This document shows, in pieces, positions 29,830 through 39,559 of a DNA stretch of 64,000 bases. The stretch's first letter is position 1; each line of letters opens with the position of its first letter. The stretch lies in the NCBI GenBank assembly GCA_907163375.1, contig CAJQUW010016852.1:310001-374000 (forward strand), given 5' to 3'. Source of the stretch: Prostheceraeus crozeri (lineage: Eukaryota > Platyhelminthes > Polycladida > Euryleptidae). The notes under the pieces were generated by a model. The model saw nothing but the letters and a program-made list of their open reading frames with translations, was not told the DNA's origin and ran no database searches. Position numbers and translations under genes: made by a program.

Positions 29830-31110
29830 CCTTTCAGATAGACAAACTGAAATTTAAATATTTTTCACTTTTTCATCGAAGCAAATAGGACATTTGTCTC
29901 CTATTACATGTAGTTGGTTTTCTAAATCCTCGAATCAGCAAACGAGTAAGACTTATATCTACTTTAGATAGGTTAAAATGTATCTGCAGATTAGATAGGT
30001 TGAACGCTTCTGATGATCAAAGTTTATCCTCTCAGGGAAACTTGAACAGTCTTGAAAGCGAATGATAGATAATACGAACAAAAATTCACCAACATCATGA
30101 GGAGAACTTGATATTTTGTTTTCAGGAATTCCTTCCTTGTCGAACATAAGCTGCTCACATACGTAGATATCCGACTTTCGCTTTATGTAAGTTAGTGAGA
30201 CTAGAATGGCAATAACGGCTTGTTGATGGAAAATTTCAGCACCGATTTGGAACAATGATTTTAAACACCGATTAAGAGGAATCAAATAATTGAAGCATGA
30301 AACAGCTGTAGATTCTTGCCATAAGGCGGTCCAATGCAAGTCTATTGCTGTCATTCCAAACCATATCCACGAAGTAGCGTTGCATCTAATGTTCAAGCCC
30401 GTTCATGATAGAGGATCGTATTTCTATGGTTGTTCATATTAAAATATGTGCAGTCATGACGTTATGTTTAGTCGAAATGATCTGTCGGTTGGATCTGAGG
30501 AAGTGTCTACTATAGTGGCCACACATGAGATAATACTATTTAGTTCATCAACATCTCTTGAAGGCAAAATCCCATTGGGCGACAAGTTATCGTCATTAAA
30601 TGTGTTTCTTTATTGCTATGAAATATTTTGTCCAATTTTTCATGGGGACATTATTTAGTTCTAGTGAATTGATCAATACGTACTAATGCTAGATGAATGT
30701 GTTGCGATCCAGGCAGTTGCAGGACTTGCAACTTTTGTTCGAACTATTCTTCTGAACACAATACAATAGAAAGATGTCCTCAGACTTGAAGGCTTCTCCT
30801 ACGGCAGCCGAGGAATTTTCGTGATTAATTTGTTCAAGTTTGAGGACATCTTTCTATTTTATACCCAAGTGACTGGCACTCGGCAGTCTTCATGGCTATC
30901 AGCCGCTGAGCTAAGCCAAGATAAAAAATACAGAACAGCATTTTATTCGGTCAACGGAGGCATGGTACTCGCTTTGGTCTGACAGAAACTGCATTCGTCG
31001 GGGATGAAACTGTAATATCTTCTTTACTATTTTTTTACATTCAATCTGAATCTTGTTTATTGGTTTTGGCTTCAGGTTTTTTATCATCACGGCTTCCCGC
31101 TATTTTGAGT
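29830..31110. other. Intergenic, upstream of GPCR 1
   Basis: A minus frame of about 145 codons (29959-30396) opens only at a TTG and has no motif, so I do not call it. A strong 94-bp hairpin is listed separately at 30765. Confidence 0.5.
30765..30858. repeat. Near-perfect 26-bp-arm hairpin
   Basis: Arms 30765-30790 (AATAGAAAGATGTCCTCAGA...) and 30833-30858 (...TGAGGACATCTTTCTATT) pair at 25 of 26 positions around a 42-base loop. Size fits a tiny foldback element or a small-RNA precursor. Confidence 0.75.
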
Positions 31111-31120
31111 GAGTTAAGGG

Positions 31121-31193
31121 GGTGTCACACGGTCCGATAAGTCGGACGGACTTATCCGTCGGACTTATCGGAAGGGGTGTCACACGGTCAGAC
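31121..31193. repeat. Compound Harbinger terminus: doubled end around a palindrome
   Basis: GGGGTGTCACACGGTC occurs twice (about 31122 and 31176) in direct orientation. Between them is a 38-bp near-palindrome starting CCGATAAGTC and ending GACTTATCGG. It may be a tiny MITE sitting at the terminus. Confidence 0.5.
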
Positions 31194-31407
31194 ATGGTAT
31201 GATCGGATGTAGGAAGTCTGATGAGTTGGTAGGATGGCGATATTCAGCGAGTTGAATATTTTCATCATACTTGACCTTCATTCCATTATCTCATTGGTCG
31301 CCCATGTCACCTCGCGTGCACGTGATAATGGCGTGAGTTTGTACATCTGTGACTGTGAGTGAGACAATAGAAGCAAGTGTAGGAAACTATCTGCCATCAC
31401 TGCTAGC

Positions 31408-34400
31408 ATGTTTGCTTCGAAGGACTTTACGTGCCGCTTCATTGAAGCCTACCAAAGCTATCCATGCCTGTGGAAGGTAAAGTCCCAGGCCTACCGCGAC
31501 CAAAGGACCAAGGAGAAGGCCTATTCTGCGCTGCTCTCATTGTCGAAGTCATCGGAGGGTCTGCATGACCTGACGATGGCGGAGATGAAGAAAAAAAATT
31601 GATGGCCTCCGCTGCGTATTTCGGAGGGAAAACAAGAAGGTAATCGCCTCGAAGAAGTCCGGAGCTGGACAAGACGAGGTATACGTACCACAGCTCTGGT
31701 ACTTCGACAAGCTCAGTTTCCTTACTGATCAGGAAACCATGCGGAACAGCAAATCGAACCTCTCAACGGCAGACCAGGAAGATGAGGTGAGTTGCAATGT
31801 ACCTAACTGTTCATATCATGCATGTACTACGCTATGTATTATATAATAATGTACAGTGGACAATCTTTATATCTGATTGTACATGCAGGTAGGCCTATTA
31901 TACATGCATGCAGCTGCATGTGTTGCATGAGACGTATGTGAACATATTACAGACCTAGAGGCCTGCGTGTTTTATTTTTCTCTATCTATCTTTTACTTAA
32001 AAATGTAAATATTCATCTACATAAGATGTTAGGCCTATCTATTCAGTTTTGCCTTTTTGATTATACATGTAGCTACGGTCTATACAGATATGTGCTTTTC
32101 TAATCACCACTAACCGTGAAACAATGACATTATTAGCATAGATAAGCATGAATAACAGTGCCTAATTTTGTTTCATTTTGCTATGAAGAGTTTGAAATAG
32201 CAGCACTATTTGTGATCGGGTTTGACTTGCAAACAGTAGCCCAAATTGATCTTACGATAGGTAAGAATAGATATAGTACCGAAAATTATCCCCTACGTTG
32301 TAGTCTAGGCAAAAACAGGATGAACTTCAATAATATTTCAATCACATGTTCATACATATGCATAATCAACTTTTTCGAAAATTTGGCCACTTTTGTAAAA
32401 TAGAACAATTTTGCATTCATCGGTAGACGAACCTTCTGTGTTGAATTAGGAATATCTCTGCTCATGCAAAGTCACAATTTATGTCAAATCGATTCTATTC
32501 AATTTTGATGTAGTGTATGAGAAAAGTAGCCACTTTATTGATTTTATTAAATATTATTATTATTTTATTGATATACTGACTTTATTCATAAGTTATAATA
32601 TTTTATATCTACTGGATAGCCTATACTTTGAACAGCAGCTCCATCATGTAGGCCCTATGTGCATAATGATGCTATGATACAAGTTTGCGCGTAGATTATA
32701 ATAAAAACGATAAATAATTCATTTGGAATTACAAGCGATCAATTGCTCCATTTTGCCATGGCACTTGCCCAGGTCCAAAGAAAAAGTCACAGAAGTATTC
32801 GCGTACTGCCTTAGCCGTATGAGATGGATTTCGGCTACTGCTGGAAGCCCAATCGCGTGCATGCACCCCCACGACTCGCAACGTCGGCACGCCACCACGT
32901 TCCATGGATAAATTCATTCCTGTTTGTGTTTTCTGTATCAATGGTAGTTGAAGTGAGATAAGTGCTAGTATGTTCCCGCAAATAATTGTGTAAAGCACAA
33001 CACGCTAGCATGAAAACTTCCACTTTTTCTGGTTGGAAAGAAATAGGGGAACGAAAAATTCTGAATCTAGATGTGAGGATGCCAAACGCATTTTCGGAAA
33101 TCCTCCTCGCCTTGGATAATCGATTTGAAAATTTGCCTCTTCCTCTCAGAATCACGGAAATTATAGGTTTTCATCAAATTTTCCAACAACGGAAATGCGT
33201 CATCCGCAACGAAAACAAATGGGATGCCTTCACCACCTGGAACAAGTGGTTCCGGAGATGGAATGTTCAACGAGCCGTCATTCAGCGCTGTATTGAAAGA
33301 GGTTTTGCTAAAAACACCACCGTCTGAAACTCGGCCATTCGTGCCCACATCGACATAGATGAATTCATAGTCAGCATTTACAATTGCCATGAGTACCAAA
33401 CTTGCTTCCTTTGTAGTTATGGAAATATGATCCGGAATGATAAGGAGCATCCACCAGTACATGCTTCCCATCCAGCGCTCCTAAACAGTGTGGGTAGTTC
33501 CAACGAAGTGAAAAATGCTCCGCAATTTGTTTCCATTCAGCAGATGTTGGTGTCCGCAATAGGAAGAAGGAATGTTGAACTACAATGCGATGGGTTAAAT
33601 ATATGTGGATAAATGTACATCATGTGATTATACACTGTATGCTACATGAACATCAATTACACAATAATTGTAATCTCGATGTTATTAACCAGCCCCAAGG
33701 CATTAACAATTCAATTCTGCAGTTGTATACCTTCGAAATTCCAGTGTATATAATATTCCAGTGTATTATTTCTTCTCATTTGTGGCGAATTGCGGTTAAT
33801 AGGGCTGCCGAATCATGCAGCGACACGAACTGGTACGATGGATAGTCGAGCTGGATGCTTACATATATCATGGAAGCTCTTGGGTTCTATATCAGACTAT
33901 CGAATGTCGTCGGGGATGATGTATGGCTTGCTTTGGAATTCTCATGCACAATCAAACATCTATGAACTTTATAGTAGAACAATGTTTGTCTGTATACGTA
34001 GGTTATGCATATATGTACATGTACATGCAAGTATGCACACATTTATATGATAGACAATATGATAGGATACACATGATGATACATAATTTATGATACACAA
34101 TTATGATACATTGTGTAAGATCAACAGCAATCCTAATGTCGCAGCACATGTACTTTGTACTTTACATGCATACAGCGTTCATCTTTCTATTTCAGAATTC
34201 TATTCCTGATGATGTGGAGGAAAATTTGCCCGATACGCAGTCGTCAGTCGAGGATGATAGCATGAATCTCGAGGATTCTTTCCTCGACAATAAACGAAAA
34301 CGGAAGAATCCACAGACAGATCTCCTTCAACTTGCTGAGAAGCAGTTGCAACAGACTGACGATAGTGAGACCGCATTCGGAAACAATGTCATTCATCAGT

Positions 34401-34468
34401 TGAGACAGATAAAGGACTCTAAACAACGTCTGGTTGCTGAAAAACTGATCAATGATGCTCTTTTTTAA
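31408..34468 (+). pseudogene. Harbinger MADF/SANT-type accessory protein, two exons, one frameshift
   Basis: Exon 1 (31408-31787) starts at an ATG and encodes a MADF domain: FTCRFIEAYQSYPCLWKVKS, then AYSALLSL, a shifted frame with LRCVFRRENKKV, and VYVPQLWYFDKLSFL. The shift lies in an eight-A run near 31595, so a one-base change explains it. Exon 1 ends at a GTGAGT donor (31788). Exon 2 begins after TTTCTATTTCAG (34184-34195), in matching phase, and reads NSIPDDVEENLPDTQ to a C-terminal helix (LRQIKDSKQRLVAEKLINDA) like BESS-type tails. AATAAA lies at 34573. It would bind DNA and help the nuclease. The intron contains the antisense exon 2 of the nuclease. Confidence 0.65.
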
Positions 34469-35368
34469 GCTAGACGTGGTTTATTAGATTTTTCATGTTC
34501 CATAAGTCGACAGGATTCTTTTGTTTCTATGCTTACTCAAGATTTTTCTATGTCAAGCAGCGGTAATCAACAATAAATACAGAGTACAGTGAACGTGCAT
34601 TTGGTGTTTTTCTTATAATGGTATAGTAGTACATATATGAGCTCCAATATATGAGTAGACATATACCTAGAGTATGGTGCGGACAAGTAGTAGATGGCAA
34701 TTATTGATTATTGACAACTACTGTTATATTGATTATCTTTATTTACGCACACGTACATGTATCTGACGATGGTATAGGGATGATGGCTATTAAAGTAAAG
34801 AAAAAACAGTGGTAAGAACTAGAGCTGGATTAATGATCTAATCAATCAAAACATTAATCATCTAGGTTAATGTGTATATAAGATAAATGTCTAGAATGTG
34901 TACATGTATGTATTGTATCGCACTCACTTTCATATATTCCTCCTTCAAAACTTGGTAAATTGCGCGGCAGGTTTCTGGAATCAGTGTTGATAAAGATGAC
35001 CGTGAAATCCGCGTTGAATACTGCAAGTCAGTATGTGATCGTTCAGTGGCCAGGAATCGAAGTGTTGCGATCAACCTTTCTTCGGGAGTTATGGCTGCAC
35101 TCATGTTAGTGTCCATCTTCGAAATGAGAGGAGAAACAAGACGCAAAAGTTTTTCAAAAAGATTTCTGTCCATCCTCAAATAATTCATGAAATCACCGTT
35201 GTTTTCCATGTCAAGCTCTTTAACTAGGCTCACATGCTCCGATCGCTTGAGCAGCCACTTTCTCGACCACTTTCTCTTCTTGCTAGATTTTTCACTTGCA
35301 CACAGAATGGCAATGGCTGCCCAAGTACGTCTTGCTTGCAGCGACGGCATGATCACAATGTGATTCAT
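32835..35368 (-). pseudogene. PIF/Harbinger DDE nuclease (transposase), two exons, one frameshift
   Basis: Exon 1 (35368 to about 34930) has the N-terminal helical part (FMNYLRMDRNLFEKLLRLV, then TPEERLIATLRFLAT) and ends at AAA|GTGAGT. Exon 2 (about 33610 to 32835, after TTGTAG) has WNYPHCLGALDGKHV (first catalytic Asp), VDVGTNGRVSDGGVF (second), FVADDAFPL, and SENAFGILTSRFRIF with the Glu, then VFMLACCALHNYL. A one-base shift near 33130 separates the FVADDAFPL frame from the Glu frame. The exact intron join is uncertain, because simple use of these sites does not keep phase. The enzyme would cut element ends and insert into 3-bp targets. Confidence 0.7.
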
Positions 35369-35387
35369 TTACGAGGGAGGGTCTTCT

Positions 35388-36664
35388 ATGCCAAGCACCC
35401 GAAATAATCAAATTGAAACGCAATTACAAAGAGTTTATCACGGCGTGAAGCGAGTTATTGAACAAGTACCGTATCAGAAGAAGCATTCAAATCTCACTGA
35501 ATCAGAAAAGGACACTTTGGAAAGATTAAAACGAAAACAGTTATCTATTCTTCCTAGTGCTAAAGGGGATGAATTCTGCGTGATAAGCGAATGTGACTAC
35601 ACAAACGGCGCCTTCAAGCACCTTTCTGATACAACAACATGCAGCCCAATATCACACATCTCTCCAAAAACTATTGAGAGAAGACTTAACAATACATGGA
35701 ATTCAGTTGCACAAGAAAATAATCTACCAAGCTATATTTTGCAAAGTTTCAAAACCAATAACTCTGATATTCCACAATACTATCACCTTATCAAAACACA
35801 CAAACAAGGAAGCGAATTGAAAGTGAGACCCATTGTATATAACTGTAATGGCCCTACCAAGAAACTTTCATGGCTTTTATCCACTCTTGACTCCTCTACT
35901 GGAATTGATACCTGCTCATTTGAAAGATAGCTTTGAGCTAATAAAAGCAATAAAAGATCACGAAAGCATGACAAACTTTCCATGCAACTATGATGTATCA
36001 GCTATGTGCACATCAATCCCAATAGAAGACGCGATAATGGCTGCGATTAATTTCTTACAAGTGAATAATATTCAATTTCTCAGAGGGATCTCTATTTGAA
36101 AAATTACAAACTCTTTTGCAAGTTATCTTGAATAATACGTATCTTCAATTTATGGACCGCATCTTTAAGCAAGATAGAAGCCTTCCGATGGGATCATCAC
36201 TATCCGGCATCTTAGCCATTATCTTTATGAATGGCATTGAACAAAGTGCTCTCCAGACATTGAACCACGCACCATTATTCAAACGCTATGTTGATGACTG
36301 CTTTTCTTTATTTGAAGATGAATGACAAGCGCTACAATTCCTGAACGTTCTGAATTCACAACATCCTTCAATTAAATTTGAAATTGAATTACCTTCAAAT
36401 GAAAACAGTCTTAGTTTACTGGATTTTACAGTGCATATAAGTGAAACTAATGAGAAGACTTTCAAATTCTATAAAAAAAGTGCCAAAAAGAACATTTTTA
36501 TCAATTTCAATACCCATCTTCCAACATCTTCAAAACGTAATATTATACGAAATGAAAGGAAAAGAATCAATCAACAATGTACAACAATAAAAGATCGTGT
36601 AACAAACGAACGAGAATTCGATGATGTTCTTGCATTGAATGACTATCCTCATGATTTCATCCGA
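35388..36664 (+). pseudogene. Penelope-like reverse transcriptase
   Basis: Recognisable RT motifs are YYHLIKTHKQGSELKVRPIV (motif 2 region), CNYDVSAMCTSIPIEDAI (motif 3/A with the first Asp), SLPMGSSLSGILAIIF (motif B) and LFKRYVDDCFSLFE (YVDD, motif C). IKFEIELPSNENSLSLLDFT follows. These match Penelope RTs, which relate to telomerase. The frame is interrupted a few times. The enzyme would copy element RNA at the target site. Confidence 0.8.
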
Positions 36665-36668
36665 TCTA

Positions 36669-37677
36669 CACTGTAAATCGCTCAATACCAATGACATACG
36701 AAGGATGCATACCAAAATATTTTTTGGTATATTTCTGTATTCTCTTGGTATATGTTTGTATGCTTTTCGTATGTTATTTCAAATGTGGTATGCTTTACAT
36801 ACTAAAGCCATACTAGCACAATGTTAAAAGAAAGCATAAATCATGTCCAAAGTATCTTGATTTCAGGCCTTTTGTCAATAAAGATCACACTAATGTTACT
36901 ACTGTTATGTAAGTAGTGAGATAATGACATTCAAGAGTCATTCTTTCAATACTGAATTCTATTTTAATACACGTAAGTCTAAGGCATTTCATGAATAATC
37001 AATAAGATTTCAACCATCAACAATTATGCATTATGTAATTTTGAAATTAAGCATATTATCAATCCGAAATAAAAACACATTATAATTCATGAATGCAAAA
37101 ATAGTCATGTTTGAGATATATAAGTCAGCATGATTTCACTAAAGATATCGTTTGAATGAACTGATGTCTATCAACTTGGCTCATAAAGTAGAATTAACTA
37201 AACGTCTTGTTAATGTTGCTAGACAATTAGCATCGACGACATATTCGTGGAGCATAAAATTCACAATAAATCTAATGTACTCAAATATCACTCTATCAAA
37301 CAAAAAATATTCACCACTTGTATTACCGAAAAAAGTTATTTGACAGTAGTATGTAATACATACATTTTTTTGCTATATGACTTAAAGCTGTACATACCAA
37401 ATGGATACCAGAGGCATACGAATAAGGATGAATTTCCATCGGGTCTCGTATATAAAACAAACCAACAATTCGTATTTCAGTGTAAAACAGCCAATCACAG
37501 ATAGAATAGTTCGTATCGCTACATACCAATCACATACTAAAGTAAGTGAGATGTGGTATGAAAAACATACCAGATCTCTGTAGACATACCAGAATCTCGT
37601 ATCAGATGTTAGTTTCAAATTGTATGTGATTTTGGTATATGTTTGTATGTAATTTTCGTATCCAGCGATTTACAGTG
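36669..37677. mobile_element. TA-flanked non-autonomous element, copy A (inside Penelope 1)
   Basis: Ends CACTGTAAATCGCT (36669) and AGCGATTTACAGTG (to 37677) are perfect inverses flanked by TA. The 1009-bp interior is very rich in GTATG/CATAC and ATACCA/TGGTAT motifs in both orientations. No gene is seen. TA target and short ends suggest a Tc1/mariner-type MITE. Confidence 0.8.
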
Positions 37678-37858
37678 TACAAAAAGAAACAACCAACCAC
37701 TTACACATGCAAAACAAGAAGAAGAAGAATGATAATCGCATGTTCCTTCGATTACCCTTCATTTCTGATAAGGTAGATCGTGATATCAAACGAATCTTCA
37801 GAAAAGAAAAGAAAAGATAAACATTACTCTAGTTCGCCGCAATCAAACATTAAGAAGC

Positions 37859-38236
37859 GTGATAAACAACAAACGCAAAACTGATAAAAACTGTACATTA
37901 ACCCAATGTCCCCCCATACATGACAAGAGATTATGCTTCCAAAAGAATATCATATATAAAATCACATGCATGAAATGTCAAAAATTTTACATTGGAAGCT
38001 CAATAAGACCACTGCATATACGGGTTAAAGAGCACGTCACCATCAATCGCTCATCTGTACATAGACACCTTCAACAATGCGATAATAACACACGCAATAT
38101 CAAAGTTGATATCATTGGCCGGGACAATGATAGTGCAAATCTCAGACTCCGTGAAGCTGTCTATATAGATAAGTTTAAGCCTAAGTTAAACAGCCGGGCT
38201 GAGATGGAAGACTACAGAGATTTCTTATTTTGCTAA
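37859..38236 (+). CDS. GIY-YIG endonuclease domain of Penelope-like element 1
   Basis: An open frame of 125 codons holds NIIYKITCMKCQKFYIGSS (GIY-YIG variant with a C-x2-C pair), then LHIRVKEH and a C-terminal NLRLREAVYIDKFKPKLNSR. Penelope enzymes use this domain to nick target DNA. The spacing and Cys pair are typical. It is separated from the RT region by the TA element and some broken linker. Confidence 0.8.
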   Translation: MINNKRKTDKNCTLTQCPPIHDKRLCFQKNIIYKITCMKCQKFYIGSSIRPLHIRVKEHVTINRSSVHRHLQQCDNNTRNIKVDIIGRDNDSANLRLREAVYIDKFKPKLNSRAEMEDYRDFLFC

Positions 38237-38322
38237 ATGCCATCTGTGGCCCCTTCTCAATATCTTTTTGAAATTTGTACTAAGTTAAAACTATAAAACT
38301 ATGAAAACATCATCCTTTTTAT

Positions 38323-38369
38323 ACTCCCTGGTGATATTGACCGGTGGTCAATGAAATACGTATCGGAGT
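38323..38369 (+). ncRNA. Hammerhead ribozyme-like motif after the Penelope GIY-YIG gene
   Basis: All hammerhead parts occur in order in 47 bases: stem I ACTCC (38323-38327), core CTGGTGA (38328-38334), stem II ATTGACC / GGTCAAT (38336-38342, 38346-38352) with a GGT loop, core GAAA (38353-38356), a short stem III TACGTA (38357-38362), TC at the cleavage site (38363-38364) and stem I GGAGT (38365-38369). The consensus core is CUGANGA, so one core base differs (A to G) and there is one extra U before stem II. Penelope-like elements are known to carry hammerhead motifs with tiny stem III. The activity of this copy is doubtful. Confidence 0.65.
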
Positions 38370-38629
38370 TTGTAATAATTTTTATAATTCATACATTTTT
38401 TATATTTTCTATCAATATAAACACTTGGCCTATTCCCAGATTTTCTAATTATTTTATAATGCATATATTGTTAAATCATTCTAGCTGCATTTTGTGATGT
38501 AGCTGTCTATCAAGTATTTGTATATTACCGAGAAAAAGATTAAAAGATTCCGATGAACTGGACTAAAATGATTATTAATGAAACTAATGCATGTTGATGT
38601 AGAAGAACGTCAAATTGATGTAAGGCCTA

Positions 38630-39557
38630 CACTGTAAATCGCTCAATACCAATCACATGCGAAAGATGCTTACCAAAATATTTTCTTGGTATATTTTTGC
38701 ATCTATTTGTATGCTTTCTTGTATGATTCAAGGCCATTTGTCAATAAAGATCGCTTTCAGATTGCATGACACTTACTACTGTTTTGTAAGTAGCAAGATA
38801 ATGACTTTCAAGCGTCAAACTTGCAAAACTGAATTCAATTTTAATACGCGTAAATCTAAGGCATTTCATAAATAATCAATAAGTATACAACCTTCAACGT
38901 TTATACATTATGTGATTTTGAAATCAGGCATATTATCAATCCGAAATAAAAACATTATAATTCATGAAAGCAAATATAGTTATGTTGGAGATATACATGT
39001 ATAAGTCAACATGGTAACTCGAAGGTTATCGTTTTTTTTTAAATAATATTTATCAACTTAGTTCATGGAGTTGAGCTAATTATGAGTCGTGCGAATGTTA
39101 TTAGACAAGTAGCAACGATGACACACGACATTAATTCCATAGTAAATTGAGTCTAGATCAAATACTCTAAATACCACGATATTCATGAGTGCATGTAACT
39201 GACATTACTGACAGAAGCTATTTGAAAGTAGTATGTAACATATAGATATAATTTTTTGCTAGATGACTTAAAGATCTTCATACGAAAGGCATACGAATGA
39301 GGACATATTTGCAGAGGGTCCCGTATATAAAACATACCAACAACTCGTATTCCATCACAGACAGCCAATCACGGATAGATGGTTCGTATCGCTACATACC
39401 AATCACATACGAAAGTAAGTATGCTTTCGCATGAAAAACATACCAGATCTCTGCAAACATACGAGAATCTCGTATCAAATGTTAGTTTCAAATTGTATGT
39501 GAATTTGGTATATGTTTGCATGTAACTTATCTGTATCGTATCCAGTGATTTACATTG
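38630..39557. mobile_element. TA-flanked non-autonomous element, copy B
   Basis: 928 bp, colinear with copy A at 36669. Ends are CACTGTAAATCGCT and AGTGATTTACATTG, with TA on both sides. It shares the CATACGAAAG and GGTATATGTTTG-type internal motifs and is diverged with small deletions, so both are older insertions. Confidence 0.75.
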
Positions 39558-39559
39558 TA

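Larger units (their letters stand above)
31121..35385. mobile_element. Second PIF/Harbinger transposon with both genes, right end lost
   Basis: The left end carries GGGGGTGTCACACGGTC (31121-31137). A plus-strand MADF-type gene and a minus-strand DDE nuclease gene fill the element, the classic Harbinger pair. Each has one intron, and they interlock. No inverted partner of the left end follows the nuclease start at 35368; a Penelope-like element begins about 20 bp later, so the right end was probably lost or displaced there. Each gene has one frameshift; otherwise conservation is good. Confidence 0.75.
35388..38369 (+). mobile_element. Penelope-like retroelement 1 (RT plus GIY-YIG), interrupted by a TA element
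   Basis: The order is an N-terminal region, a reverse transcriptase of Penelope type, a linker, a GIY-YIG endonuclease and then a hammerhead-like motif at 38323-38369. A 1009-bp TA-flanked element (36669-37677) splits the linker between RT and endonuclease. The 5' end is close to the start of the Harbinger nuclease; no terminal repeat was seen there. The coding part has a few breaks, so this copy is inactive. Confidence 0.8.

Noticed and set aside
29959-30396. 145-codon minus frame upstream of GPCR 1
   Set aside because: Starts at TTG, no motif, no repeat or splice support.
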